NCBI GenBank assembly: GCA_000320545.1 | Contig: ADNK01001860.1 | Coordinates: forward strand, 202,501-240,728 | DNA from: Bigelowiella natans CCMP2755 | Taxonomy: Eukaryota; Cercozoa; Chlorarachniophyceae | Length of the DNA stretch: 38,228 nt | Direction of reading: 5' to 3' | Shown: positions 1 to 12,050 of the stretch, one piece after another | Position numbering within the stretch: the first letter of the stretch is position 1 | Layout of the letters: every line of letters begins with the position of its first letter | The notes under the pieces: model-generated | Database searches by the model: none | What the model was told of the DNA's origin: nothing | What the model saw: only the letters and a program-made list of their open reading frames with translations | Made by a program: the position numbers and the translations under genes

Positions 1-687
1 AAAATCTCTGACCTCTCGTTGCACAGAAGAATATGTCCCTCCACAATCGCAAGGCCGACAGCCTTTTCTTGGCGTGTCTGTCTTGCAGCGTGCCACATTT
101 TCCTCACCGACACGTTGAGAGCATGCTGAATTATGTATGAGGTAAAGCAAGATAGAGACGACAAAGCGGAGTATTTGGGTAACAGCCTCTCTCTAAGTTT
201 CCTCACTACTACTACCTCCAAGGCGATAAAATCAACATGCTCCGGGCGCTCCATCGTATCATCAACAGCCTCTAGGGTCCACAAATATGCCGTTCGTTCG
301 TAAGCACAATGTTAAGGGTATATAAATGGGGATATTACAACCTGTGTAGGGCACAAAACTTCCAGCAAAATACGAGTCTTGCGAGAGAACTACTGCAGGC
401 ATTCCAACCACATTCTGCCAAGCTGCCAAAACAATTGCTTCTCAATGGGGTTGCAAGCGTCTCTACATGACCACATACTAACAAACACTATCTACAGGAC
501 ATAATTTCAACTCAGGTAACCAGGAAATTCGTAGAAACTCAGATTTTAAAGAATGGGGCCTACTGCTAGGACTACCAGTCGCCAGCTTCCTGGACAGAGT
601 GGATTTGCCAGAACCGCTGGGGCCAGTGACTACTACCACAACCTTAATACATGTACATAGTGACAAATGACGTAAGCCTCTGTGCAT
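1..687 (-). CDS. P-loop kinase, uridine kinase / nicotinamide riboside kinase-like (partial, 4 exons)
   Basis: Seen: four exons joining in phase: 687-576, 422-342, 271-216 and 125-1, running off the left edge. The first carries a Walker A loop GPSGSGKST after a hydrophobic strand (KVVVVVT). Exon 2 reads VVLSQDSYF...FVPY, exon 3 DTMERPEHVDF, exon 4 LAIVEGHILL. This order (P-loop, Asp-Ser-Tyr substrate loop, Glu/Pro-x-x-Asp-Phe, EGxxLL strand) is typical of the uridine kinase / nicotinamide riboside kinase group, which phosphorylates nucleosides or similar small molecules with ATP. The substrate cannot be told from this part. The start at 687 is the first ATG of the P-loop exon; an upstream exon is possible. 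The intron after exon 3 opens with GTAGTAGTAG. It is head-to-head with the channel gene that begins at 1489. Confidence 0.75.
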
Positions 688-1488
688 GTGGGCTGGGGAA
701 TCAACGGGGTTCTATACCACACGCATCGTAGAGGAGACGCGCCTCCAGCATCTCTGAGCAGCGACGAGGACAACGGCAAGTGCGAGTGACGGCGCAGTTA
801 CCGCCATCCAACCCCCCCCCGCCTGAAATATATCGACAAAGTCATGATGTTGGTAGGTCTGGCTTGGTTTTGCCAACTTTCTTCTGTTCGTGCTGTACCT
901 CTGAACTTTCGGGATGTGAGCACTCGCACACCTCTCTATTTCCTACGGGCGGTCTTGGGGAAAACGAGTGGATTTAGGTTGTCGCAGGGACGATATAGCA
1001 TCCGATTCGCACATTCACGTTCCGAAGTGTGTTCGGGGACGACGCTAGGACTAGACTCCTGCGACCCCTTATCTTCCTTTTTCTTCGTAGGGAACACAAA
1101 AAACAATTGAAGCAGCCGCCCGCTCCAAGGAAAGAATCCCCGTTTTTATCCCGGTAACATCCTATATTTTATTTCTATATTTCTGGGTCGTTGAACAGCA
1201 GTGTTTTGTTTGAATGAGGTGATCCAGAACTGATCATCATCATCATCCCTCCTCCCCCCACATTATTGCAATCACGTCATCATCTCATACGGAAAGTGGC
1301 TGTGCTGGTTTGGACCCCCCCCTCGACATATAGCTTCGCTGCGCCCCCCTGCTTTGCACCCCTTCCCCATGAAGTTTCTAAAGGCTTAAGATCGTATTTT
1401 GTGTCCTAGCCTTTCGAATGCCTTAACCCTGTCTCCATTATCTCCCGATGAGTCCTTCGATGATGCGCGTGTTGTAGGTTAGGAAGCG
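688..1488. promoter_or_regulatory. divergent intergenic region
   Basis: About 800 bases between the starts of the kinase (minus) and the channel gene (plus). Short open frames here have no family motif and no consistent splice context. It presumably holds both promoters. I see no convincing TATA box or tandem element. Confidence 0.4.
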
Positions 1489-2867
1489 ATGGGAAAGTGG
1501 TTACTTGGGGATATTCTGGGAGATGATGAGGTTGCGGAGATCGTTTTTGCCTTGGTGGTAGATTCAGCCATATTAGGCCTTGCGTGCTTCGCGCTTAGGC
1601 TACGTAAGCCCGATTCCAAGGTGCTCTCATTCACACACGCCTTACCGGGAATAATACAATAGAAGACCTTTTCATTCTACATACTGGGTGGTGGTGGTAC
1701 AACACATGGACTTGCATCATCCATCCCCTCACATTTATTACTTCTACATCCCACATCAGCGTCGAGCAGATCTTGACGACCCTGAGCATGTTAGCCTCGT
1801 GAAGCGAAATTCAGACCCCTTATACGAAACAGCAAAGGTGGTACAGCAGCTCAACGAGACTGGAACTTAATTGCAACTTATTTGGAGCTAGTATAAATTG
1901 TTGTGGTTGTGAAGAAAAAGTAGCTAATGTTCTTGTCGTAGCCGCATTGTATAGTAACTAGAATGCGGGCAGTAGTCGAGGGCAGAGATGTGCTTACATA
2001 CGCGTTTGTGAGAATCTTATTTGTTACAGGCGAGCGTACATTTCCGCACGCCGTCTCGGTTTCGATTTCAAACGCACGATCAGATTTTAGGCCCGTTCCT
2101 GGAATTCTTCAGGCCACTCGGGTAGTGTGGGTCTAGAGAGAAGGAGGGGGGACATGTTTTCTAGCAGATACTTGTAGGCGCATCGTGAAGATCACCTTTG
2201 GGCTGATATTGGTCCATGTCCATACTGATTAATGTGTACAGGCGGCACCTACGAGAAGCAGCCTTGTACTTAAGATTCCACGCACTGGTAGTGAGTGATG
2301 AGTGCCAGCACGAAAAATGATTTATTGAATGGGATAAGCCTTTTTTTCCCTACGCCGTGTTTTGGAATCCAAACCATCACTTTTGCATCGCTGCTGTCAT
2401 CGATACAGTATGTGTTCAATAATTGACAACTTACTTCCTGCTTCTCCATCATCAGGCGTGTTGTTTCTTTGTGCTCCTGTCAATAGTCAACGTGACAGTT
2501 CTCGTCCCTATTTACGCTTACAGCCCAGGTAGTACCCCTAACTGCTACTCCTCCCACTGCCTCTGTCGCTACTGCGTTGCATTCTCGTTTCTACCGTGTG
2601 ATTTTCCGTATCACCGATCGATGTCGTCGTTGTCATCATCAGAAGCATAATTATAGTCGCGACTCTATTCTCCCTCTCCTACCCCCCCCCCTTCTAGGGA
2701 ACATCTACAGCCATTATAAAGTCTCAATGGTGGAGAAATTCACGGCAAGCAATGTGTCAGTCGCTAGTTTGCGTCTCCTGGTCTCATTCCTCGCCATTGT
2801 CGCATTCACGGCCATGTGCTGGGTGTTCATTCGTCAGTATTATGGTGACATCGTACAACTAGTGCAG

Positions 2868-2898
<31 letters not shown>

Positions 2899-2936
2899 AA
2901 GGTCCTGTTTGCTGTTATTATTGTAGTAGCTCTACA

Positions 2937-2973
<37 letters not shown>

Positions 2974-3469
2974 ATTGATATAAACGTGGCCGGTTTGCCC
3001 CCTTCCTCTCCGTCTCTGCATTCTTACTCACATATAATGATCTATATATTGGGAGTAGGTGTCGAAGATGCAGCGCGACAGGAACGATGTTACGGCGCAC
3101 ACCGTGTTATTTAAGAATCTGCCCCCCCCTCTCGTCAGCGAGCAACTGCTCCTCGAGCATCTCAAGTCTATTTTTGGCTCAAGGTCCTCTCCTCTTTCCT
3201 AAGAAGTTGTGTATGTGTTCGTATCTCCATATATCCTTTTCTACACTTTCATCACATTGATAATAATATACATTTTCATTTAATGCATTCTCTGAAGGGT
3301 GCTGGCGTGCCGGATTGCGACAACCAGTATTGGAAAGACGCCGATGTCGTTAATACCCCTCCCTCGAATATCTTTGGCGCGTGATCATTTGTGTTTACGA
3401 AACGCACGTGCTCGGTTTGAGTGATGACACTGTATACTTCAGATGGTTTCCAAGAATCGATGTGTGCGC

Positions 3470-3502
<33 letters not shown>

Positions 3503-4395
3503 AGTGAGTGAGTATAGGTGTGTGTTTCTGTGCTTTGGTTTTTAGCGATGACCAAAGAGGCACCGGCCATGCTTTCGCCTGCTTTACTGCCCCTATGTAC
3601 GCGCGCGAGGCAATCGAGCTCTACAGCGGCAACGCTTATGCGAGAAGACGACTTCGACGGCGCAAGGTGGGTGTCTAGCGTGTCAGCACCATCTCCACAC
3701 TACCATCGTAATCGTCACGGTGTTGTGACTCCCCGCTATTTCATCAGTATTACTGCTATTGCTCCATGGGTGATGTAATTATTAGGGTCCTGTGCGCACA
3801 CTCAAGGGCAGAATGAGAAAACGGCTAGATGATTCGCGGTGGCGAGCTGAGCCCGCACCGCAACCTTCCGATGTAGTGTGGGAGAATCTAACGATAGGTA
3901 TGTTTATATAATATATCTCCTGACCCTCCTCACGTATCTCCCTCACCACTACAAAGCCGCCACCACGATAACGAAAAGTAACCGAACTTCTTTCTCTTTC
4001 ACAATCCCCATCAGGCGACGGTGAGAGGGGGGCACGTGGAGTGGCGATTAATGTGCTGCTGTTTGTTCTCATGACGATGATCATCGCCCCGGTCGCAGTT
4101 GTAGCGCGGCTCGAGCCCCTGGTAGAAACTCTTGAGGACGTGACTATTCCTGATAAATTGGAGCACAGAGAGGTCAGTCAGTGAGCCGCTCATTCAGCAG
4201 GCACAGCCAGAAGCAGCAATAACAACAACGCACTGTGCCAATGTATCATGTACCGCAGTAGTGATAGTAGGAGTAGTAAGTGGTAGTCGTAGCAAGTGGT
4301 AGTAGAAATAGCTGTGGTAGTGTATCTGGCGATGATGACGAAAGCGCTGATTCTTCTTCTTCAACAACAACAACAGTTTTGTCCTCAGACATATA

Positions 4396-4429
<34 letters not shown>

Positions 4430-4669
4430 ATACAGATGCGCAAATTCGTGGGTAACTATTTCCCAACGCTCGTGGTCTTCACAATCAATGCAATATTGCT
4501 GCCGTTTCTGATAGACATAACATCGCACCTCGAGGTTGTAGTAGTAGTAGTGGTAGTAATAGCAGTAGTAGAGTAGTAGTGGCAATTTTTGTTCTTGTCA
4601 GCCATTTCCTCTTCACCCACCATTCGGTATTAACGACATCGGTTATTCGTCTCTCATCACTCCCCCTTT

Positions 4670-4725
<56 letters not shown>

Positions 4726-6166
4726 GCTCTCTCATATGCGTCGTACGTCGTTGCTCCGATCAGGGGCACAAAACTGAATCAGCGCGGTCAGCCGCTGTCG
4801 TAAGGCGGAATGCAGGTGTGATAGTAACCCCAAACAGTTGGATATATGTGTGTGTGTGTGTGTGTGTGTTTGTGTGTGTGTGTTCGCTACTAGAAGTACT
4901 ATTATAACTACTACAACTGCTGCTAATAAAACTACGATACTTAATATGACCGCATAAGATGCTGGCACCCTACACCCTACCTGCAGCACCCCTGTATCAT
5001 CATCATCATCATCATCACATATCTGTTATACATCTGATCACAGTGTTCCAGTTCATCAACACGATATTATTGCCATCCCTCGCCCTGAACTCTGCAGCCG
5101 GTCGCTACATATTATAGAAAACGTTTCGGACACGAAGAGAGAAGGAAGGGGGGGGGGGGGGGGGGGGGGGTAGTGTGGGGTGCAGAGGAGCCGAAAGAGT
5201 ATAGGAGGGAAATCGTGTCTTCACGATGTCGACTCCTCCTCCTCCTCCTCCTCCTCTTCCTCCTCCTCCATTTCATAATCTCCTTCTCCTCCTATTGCTT
5301 TGATATCCACCACCCCCCCAGCGGCTATACGACTCGCCTACCGCACTAACTTCGCCGAGTGGGAGCGTATCATTGGCAATTCCCTTCAGAAGTACGAACA
5401 AGAGATCAACTGCTTATTGTGTTCTTCTACTACTACTGCTACTACTACCACGTAACAATAGCAGCCCATTGCTTGCATGCACTTGTAACAGGGAAAGTAG
5501 ATGGTTTTGATGATAATTGGAGCTTTTTATGCAAACTATAGCAAGGATAATGATGATGATGATGATAGGAGGCTTTTGTACAAACCATAGCAAGGATGAT
5601 GAGTAGCCCCCCACCTCCCCGCCCCTCTCGATCACTTTTCCTCCTCCTCCTCTTTCTTCCTCCTGCTCTCCATGGCACCTTCTCATTCTCAGGAATACGT
5701 CGGCTCGGTTCTTCATGATCTATCTTATACACGCAACGTTGCTTGGATGTGCCTCAGAAGTAGCTCAGATCCCTCAAATGGCGCTACAAACGCTCCGTCG
5801 TCTCCGGTGCGTGTGCGTGTGAGAGGGGGTGTGAGAAGGGGGGGGGGGGAGATGGATTTGGAGTATGGAACCCAGTCCGATGTAAAGTAGTTTTATAGCT
5901 CTGATTTCTCCTGTCCAAGCTTTGCTCTTCTCTGCTCCCTTTACCTCTCTCTCTCTATCTCTCCCCCCCCCCCTCCTTCCCCCCCCATCTTCCTCCTCCT
6001 TCCCTGCTCATTGCACAATGATATGATTCAGCTCGTGCGTGCTCGGAAAGGATAGATCACTAGACACCAATTTGGAAAGGCCGTGGGAATTCGACTTCGG
6101 TTATTTCTACGGAGCTCGCCTCACGATTATGGGCCTTGTTCTCCTTTATTCTGGTGGCTGACGCGT

Positions 6167-6239
<73 letters not shown>

Positions 6240-6647
6240 GCGTGCGTGTGTGTGTGTGTTTTAAATGTAAATGTACACATACACCATATTGAGGGCAAAC
6301 AACAACACAACAACAACATGATCTATTCTTCTTCTAAATGCATACCATCATTCAGTCTTGGTTCCGATTATTGCCCCTGTCGGCGCCGTCTATTTCCTCA
6401 TGAATTACTGGTTGGTGTGCTGCTTGATTGAATCTCTCCAAAACAAGACATATTCTCTTTCGAGCCCCCCCCATCCCCTCCTCCTCATCGTCTTGTTACG
6501 TGGCAATATGTTGTTGTGATATGGTGCGGTACCTTCAGGACGGATGGCCACAATCTTCGTACCGGCGTGTATTCAGTCAGCTTTGACAGGTACTAGCAAG
6601 TAGTAGTAACGATATTCCAGCGTGTAAGTTGCTGAGCGACACAAACA

Positions 6648-6706
<59 letters not shown>

Positions 6707-6903
6707 CCATGGATATATTACTCCATCTCTTCCTCATCCTCTTCCTCCTCCTCCTCCTCTTCCTCCTCCTCCTATTTGTGCTCTTCTGCATTGTAGCAAC
6801 GGGGCCCTACCCCTATCTGTCTTACGATATATATTGTGGTACATCACGCTGTTTCTCTTCTCGATGAGCTGCTACTTCACCGTGCAGGTATTATTATTAA
6901 TAT

Positions 6904-6936
<33 letters not shown>

Positions 6937-7870
6937 TCGTCGTCGTCGTCGTAGTGTTCGTTGTAACGAGAAGACATGGTACTGAAGCTCTCATCGCTCT
7001 TCGCTCCTCCTTCCTCCTCCTCTCCCTCCCCCACCTCCTTCCACTGTGCTGCTCCTGGTATTGTTTTTGGTTATGCCAAACGCGAACAGGGAACGTTGAT
7101 GTTTTTCGTACTCGGAATGCTGCTGATGATGCTGGGCGCCGTATCGTTGTGCTGCACGATGCTTCAATGGCGGCCGGGTAGCGCCTCACTCCCTTAGTCT
7201 ACTGAGAAAACACCGACGATCCTGCCTCTTATCGATTTCGAGAACAAAATTGTTCTCGAGAGACTCCGCTGCTATTTATTCTCTCCCGCTGTTCTCTCCC
7301 TATACCTTCATCGAGGGCCGTGTTTGTTGTTGTTTAAGAAGAAACTCTTGTTTGTTTGACCCAGATTCCATGGAGCTCGAGGATGATTTTGAAGATGGCC
7401 TCAACGACGCGGAGGAGCAGGAAGGGAGTTATAACGACGTCAAGCAAAAGGGGGGGAAGGCCAACAGTCCCAAGAATATCCCCAAGAACCCCTCTAGGTA
7501 GTAAAAGTAGAGGGTGAGTGGGAAATCATCAAGTGCCGTGTCGAGGAGAACCGCTTTGTTCGGCTTCTCCTTCAAACATACGTTCATACCAGCGAAATGT
7601 AACAACATTACTTACCCAAGTAGAGTGCCTTCACCCGGTGCTGCTTATCATAAATAAAAGGACCAACGACAGTATTTCAAGGAATTTTGACGATACTGTA
7701 AACGCCGACCGATTGATGTTCTTCAGTGCGTGTTTGGGAATCCGATTTTGAAGATTCTGTGGAACTAATAGTTTTATGTTTTATTGTAGAGACCGGAGTA
7801 TTATGTACGAGTTCCTGCGATCGTACGTCTGTCCTTTCCAGGTTGTAGTAGCACTAGTAGCAGTAGCAGT

Positions 7871-7907
<37 letters not shown>

Positions 7908-8204
7908 CAGCAGTTGAGGAAGATTTATGATTGTAGTAGAGTCGCCAAAAGTCGGCAATGTCACAAAGTGCACATGTGTGATGTTTGAGAGTTGAAGAAG
8001 AAAAGCACACTTGATCCAGCTGCTTGTGTCTTGTCTGCTTGCTACACGTTATTCTGGTTGCAAGCAATAGGATTAGATATTGAGTTTCCTTGTTTACTCT
8101 ACTACATCTCGTATGGTCGTATTATCATTGACATTTAGGTACCTGCTGTGTCGGTCCTCCAGGATCCTTCCTCAGACATCACCGCATTAAGGGAACAGAG
8201 ATAG
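1489..8204 (+). CDS. OSCA/CSC1/TMEM63-like calcium-permeable stress-gated channel (about 24 exons)
   Basis: Role (family knowledge): membrane-tension or osmotically gated cation channel with about 10-11 helices. Exons that join in phase: 1489-1620, 1760-1837, [unresolved], 2168-2211, 2456-2528, 2698-2867, 3059-3183, 3298-3420, 3546-3666, 3786-3897, 4015-4172, 4436-4534, 4764-4815, 5044-5100, 5322-5391, 5693-5806, 6032-6153, 6356-6410, 6539-6589, 6797-6887, 7090-7177, 7365-7497, 7790-7841, 8139-8204. First helix ALVVDSAILGLACFALRLR; then VTVLVPIY; the RRM-like cytosolic domain starts TAHTVLFKNLP and returns at GHAFACFTAP; then PSDVVWENL, the hallmark entering the pore helices. Later exons read FQFINTILLPSLAL, RFFMIYLIHATLLG and FDFGYFYGARL. 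ATG 1489 has an in-frame stop just upstream. About 740 residues, normal for the family. The exon(s) between 1838 and 2167 are uncertain, and the usual GLDA motif before helix 2 is not clearly seen. Introns are full of microsatellites. Confidence 0.88.
2868..2974. repeat. (GTA)n and (TTG)n microsatellites in channel intron
   Basis: A pure GTA run starts at the splice donor (2868) and continues to about 2898. A TTG run follows at about 2938-2970. Both lie inside an intron of the channel gene. Confidence 0.9.
3466..3512. repeat. (GC)n(TG)n(TGAG)n compound microsatellite
   Basis: Alternating GC passes into TG and then TGAG units within an intron of the channel gene. An alternating purine-pyrimidine run like this could adopt Z-DNA (inference). 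Confidence 0.9.
4402..4430. repeat. (TA)n(TG)n microsatellite before a splice acceptor
   Basis: A TA run followed by a TG run ending at the TATACAG acceptor of the exon at 4436. Confidence 0.9.
4671..4722. repeat. (TC)n pyrimidine microsatellite
   Basis: A roughly 50-base CT tract upstream of the acceptor at 4763. It probably doubles as a polypyrimidine tract. Confidence 0.9.
4846..4882. repeat. (TG)n microsatellite
   Basis: Nearly pure TG repeat in a channel-gene intron. Confidence 0.9.
5149..5170. repeat. G homopolymer tract
   Basis: An unbroken G run of about 22 bases in an intron. Its exact length is likely to be error-prone. Confidence 0.85.
6168..6236. repeat. (AC)n(AT)n compound microsatellite
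   Basis: An AC run passing directly into an AT run, just after the donor at 6154. Confidence 0.95.
6645..6704. repeat. (CA)n(GA)n compound microsatellite
   Basis: A CA run followed by a GA run in the intron after the exon ending at 6589. Confidence 0.95.
6888..6952. repeat. (TAT/TAG/GTC)n microsatellite starting at a donor
   Basis: Trinucleotide units start at the splice donor (6888) and drift from TTA through TAG to GTC. Confidence 0.9.
7842..7908. repeat. (TAG)n(CAG)n microsatellite starting at a donor
   Basis: TAG units begin at the donor (7842) and convert to a CAG run of about 14 units. Confidence 0.9.
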
Positions 8205-9379
8205 GAGGATAGGTGTGTGCATGTAGCACCAGATTATTATGAATAGGAGTAGTATCTCCGTTAACTCAAATTAATAATGCGAAGTCGGGACGCATAGTGG
8301 AGTTCATGCACATGCAAACATGCACGTGTCTTGTCATCCATCTTAGTCGTGTGCACGATACGATCACGGTTACGGGCATGTGCGTTGCAGTTTTGCGCTA
8401 ACGCACCAGAGGAATAATGCAGCTGGAATGTGCAGAAGAGCGGTGATTATATGATTTATTAGGGTCAAATAACCCTGTCAAAGGTGAGCGATGGAGCTCG
8501 CTCATGCACGCTGCAGGAGTGCGCAGGCACTCTAGCACTGCTGGCAGCACCAGCAAGCAAGGTTCACATGGTGAAATGACTATACGACGCAGCCTAGACG
8601 TTTAGCTAGACAAGGCGAGCAGCGGGCAGCCAGCTAGAATAATGTTACCGCAGTATATCGCGACGGTACGTTGCACTGAAGGCGAATGAGAGCACAACCT
8701 TCCAAAGCATCGATAGCGATGCCTGGCGGATGCCTCGATCGCAGGCTAGCAGGGCCAGCTAGCTAGCAGCTAGCGTGCGCAATGACTCTAGCTAGGATAT
8801 TCGACAAATCTATGGACAGACAGCAGGTCAACACACGTCTAGACGTGCCGCAAGTCTACATAGCGAGAAATTCTAGTAAGTTGCACATTGACTGTAACTA
8901 GATTGCAAGTGACAGTATATAGCATGTACTTGTGTACGTTGCCCTTTTAGCAGGGCCCGGTAACCCGGCGTGGCCTCAATGACAACAAGACAATAAGCTA
9001 AGGAGCATGCAGCATGCCATTTCGTATCGTAGCGAACCAAGCCTCGTCAGCTGTGGCTGCTGTTGCTCATCGTATCTTAATTACATTGTCATCATTATCG
9101 AGTAAGTGTCAGTCGTTTATTGAGCCTATGAACAACAGTCTAGCCTTCTTGGAAAAATTTACAGCGTAGAATAGCGTATGCCACAGAGTACGACGCGCGC
9201 ATACATTACGACAGACACGTGTAATACTCCGCCGTATAAACAGGTGCGGTACTCTACAATGGCTCTACATCAAAGCCAAGTTGATCCAAATAATCAAAGG
9301 AGTTGCAGCAGGGCAATGAAAAAGAAAGTTACTTTTTTTCACTGCGATGCGGAATGAGGCGACTCTTTCCATCCAGGTT
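8205..9379. other. palindrome-rich spacer between convergent genes
   Basis: No gene seen. This is the common 3' side of the channel gene and the SUMO-targeted ligase. The sequence is unusually rich in short self-complementary words (CTAG, AGCT, GCTAGC, GCATGC), most densely around 8600-8880. No tRNA-like fold, long open frame or terminal repeat was recognised. Confidence 0.5.
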
Positions 9380-10224
9380 TCAAAAGTACACACGATGTAT
9401 ATCTTTCAGCTTAATTTTTTTGCGGCAAGTGGGACAACATTTAGTAAGTCTGACGGCCTGAATATTTGGCACACCATCATCTGGAATCAGTCGAATAGCT
9501 CGTCAATTTTGTATATCATGCAAGCAGGACCTTACGGATACACTTCTGACAGAAAAGATGGCCGCAGGAAGTACTTGCCAAAGGACTTTTACTCTCCTTG
9601 ACTGTTTCTTGGCATATGGCTGCGGATAAATAGAGTGTTACAAGACAATTTGCAAGCATTATTACAATCAACATATTTTTGTGAAAGTTTACCGCATCGT
9701 ATTACAGCAGCAAGATTATCTATTGCACGCGCATTGACAGCTGCAGGAGAAAGAGATTCCTTCTGATCTTCCCCTTCGCCACTACTCGACGTAGCTGTTG
9801 GTTGAGCCGTGCGCTGTCGTTTGTCCTTAGATTGACTATCTATGCTCCTCCTCTGCCGCTTCTTCCCCGGCCTCTTAGTCTCTGAACTGGGTGAGCAAAT
9901 ATTAATTATCTCTTTGGCTTCCCCACGTTCCACATCTTGACTTCCAGTCGCTACTTCATCTTTTGTAAGATCTATTAGGGATATATCCGGTGTCCCCGAG
10001 CTTGTAGGCTCTTCAGCTTCTAATATGCGAACAGGAGAGGAAAAGGAGGATCCCGAACTGCTGTCTTCTTGTTGTGTTAAATCCACGTGCCTCTCTTCCG
10101 GCGTTAACATTCGGAGCCTGGTGTCTATTCGAAGCCTGGTGTCTATACCTGTTGCGGCCAAGAGCATAGGGTATGCTGTGTTCGCTAGGGCAAGTAGCTG
10201 CTGCTGCAACTGTGCCGGCTGCAT
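9380..10224 (-). CDS. RNF4-like SUMO-targeted RING ubiquitin ligase (3 exons)
   Basis: Role (family): binds poly-SUMO chains on nuclear proteins and ubiquitinates them through a RING domain. Seen: exons 10224-9693, 9619-9531 and 9457-9380, all in phase, giving 232 residues. The long first exon has three hydrophobic-acidic SUMO-interacting motifs, near residues 46-54 (HVDLTQQED), 81-90 (ISLIDLTKDE) and 105-114 (EIINICSPSS). A basic nuclear signal (KRPGKKRQRR) lies near 117-126. The RING begins at the exon 1-2 junction: CAIC at 177-180, then SCGHLFCQKC, and exon 3 supplies CCPTCRKKIK followed by an RNF4-like tail ending in HRVYF. All zinc ligands are present. Residues 27-40 contain a small internal duplication (IDTRLR twice). 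It is head-to-head with V-ATPase subunit F. Confidence 0.9.
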
Positions 10225-11150
10225 TTCGAATTATCCCGACTACTGATTCTGGAAGTCGGGAGGGGGGGGGGGGGGTTCGGCTGTGGAAAAATAAGTAATG
10301 GCACAGTCGACAACTTAGTGGCAATTAAAAAATGTGGACTCAAATTTGGCGAGAACTTGACTATGACACAGCCTTAGTGGTTGTGTGGAGAAAGGCAACC
10401 GCAGCTGCCCACACAGAGGCATAAAGATGAGGGAAGTTTTCACATTCAAAACAGGAAACATGTATTGAAGGAAAGAGGGGCTGACAATTTTTGATAACCA
10501 ATGCCATCCGTAGATATATAGGTGAAGAGGGGGGGGTTCTCTAATTATTATTCTTCCATCATTCATTCATTCTTTCTCCTCCACCTTGTTTTTTTCAACT
10601 GTGGACTGTGGATGGATGCATAACTTGTTCGGATCCATTTATCTTTCAAAACACCAAATATCTATGTCGCCTTAAGAATTTGTCCTTCACTCTTCATATT
10701 CTAACACGAAGGACTCTGCCAGGGAATGCCGAAGAATTATAGTAGTTATTCGTGAAAAGAGAGCAAAAATGGCATTCATTTTGGGCTACATTGTGCGGGT
10801 TCCACTCCCAGCACTTGAACATCAAAAAAAAAGGAAGCTTGGGCGTCAATTTCCATGGATTTGATGAGTACAAAAAGTGGTAGATGTTCCTGGGTAATTC
10901 AAGGCTGTGTCCGATGCAAAACGTCTTGATCTGAAACTAATGCAATCAGGCTTCTCAGTGGGAAAACGAGGGTCGGTTTGTCCCTCGGTGTTTTCCTGTC
11001 TTTCTTGAATGAAAGGGTATTTTCTTTGACGACAAGCCCGAAATGGCTCCAGTTGTGTACAAACCGCGACGCATTCTTCGCACGATCTACCAAACCCTCT
11101 CCCCCTAGCAAAAGAAGGGAGGATTCGATTGAGAGAACGATCAGTAGAAA
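10225..11150. promoter_or_regulatory. divergent intergenic region
   Basis: About 925 bases between the starts of the SUMO-targeted ligase and V-ATPase subunit F. It holds a G tract at 10260-10275. Open frames here show no recognisable domain. It presumably carries both promoters. Confidence 0.4.
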
Positions 11151-11564
11151 ATGGACTTTGGGGAAGATAGTAAACGTCCAAAGGAGACTCTCATTGCGGT
11201 GATTGGTGATGAGGACACGGTAACCGGCTTTCTCCTAGCTGGAATTGGCCAGCGAGATTCCCGTGGGTCCTCCAACTTCCTCGTCTGCGACCAGAAAACG
11301 TCGAAGGCAAAGATCGTAAATACGTTCAGGGAGTTCTGCTCGCGGAAGGACATCAGTATCATTCTTGTCACCCAAGATATTGCGGTGGATATGCGAAAGG
11401 AGATCGACGAGCATGACGAGGTTATTCCTACCGTACTTGAAATTCCTAGTAAAGCTGCGAAGTACGATAAGTCTAAGGACTCCATCGTTCGTCGTGTATA
11501 CCGGTTGCTTGGTAAGGATCTTGACGAGGAGATGCATAGGGAAAAAATGAAGGGAAGAATGTAA
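11151..11564 (+). CDS. VMA7: V-type H+-ATPase subunit F
   Basis: Role: small subunit of the central stalk of the vacuolar proton pump, coupling ATP hydrolysis in V1 to rotation. The 137-residue single-exon frame matches the family end to end: LIAVIGDEDTVTGFLLAGIG at the start, NFLVCDQKTSKAKI, DISIILVTQDIAVDMRKEID and VPTVLEIPSKAAKYD with KDSIVRRV near the end. It is slightly longer than the usual 115-125 residues through a C-terminal extension (LLGKDLDEEMHREKMKGRM). Lack of introns contrasts with most neighbours. A polyadenylation-like AATAAA lies near 11645. Confidence 0.96.
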   Translation: MDFGEDSKRPKETLIAVIGDEDTVTGFLLAGIGQRDSRGSSNFLVCDQKTSKAKIVNTFREFCSRKDISIILVTQDIAVDMRKEIDEHDEVIPTVLEIPSKAAKYDKSKDSIVRRVYRLLGKDLDEEMHREKMKGRM

Positions 11565-12009
11565 GGCAGAGAAGGACATTCTGGCCCAACTGTCAGACGC
11601 AATAATCTAATTGTGTGCAACGAAGATTATCAATCAATATTGAAAATAAAAAGTTCCAATGAGGCGTTTATTTTGATCAACTACTAGTGAGATGGAGATC
11701 TTGAAGTTTGGGTATTAGTCAGAAATGGATAGGATATGAACATATTTATTCCAGTAACAGCTTTACGAGTACAATCTAAGGCTACTAATATCGACTTAAA
11801 CTCCTGGGTGACTCCTTAATAGGGGTCAGCGCGATTGTTATGTTGCTGTCTTTTTTGAAACGTCAGTAACTAAAAATTTATTCACCTGTCAAGATGTAGC
11901 GAGCAATAAAATTATCTGCATGTCTGAAGATGAAATGTCTACATGCCCAAAACATACATAGACAGAGAGAGAGGGGGGGAAGATATTATATAAATGAATA
12001 AATAAATGT

Positions 12010-12050
<41 letters not shown>

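Noticed and set aside
3466-3512. CRISPR-like or satellite array
   Set aside because: Simple compound microsatellite without spacer-repeat structure. No CRISPR array was seen anywhere in the window.
5149-5170. G tract as a telomere or quadruplex locus
   Set aside because: Plain homopolymer inside an intron; similar G or C runs occur widely here and may partly be sequencing slippage.
7178-7200. end of the channel gene at the TAG near 7195
   Set aside because: Splicing from the GTAGCG donor at 7178 to 7365 keeps phase and adds an acidic tail and two more in-phase exons ending at 8204.
9347-9601. 84-codon plus-strand frame
   Set aside because: Antisense of the RING exons of the SUMO-targeted ligase.
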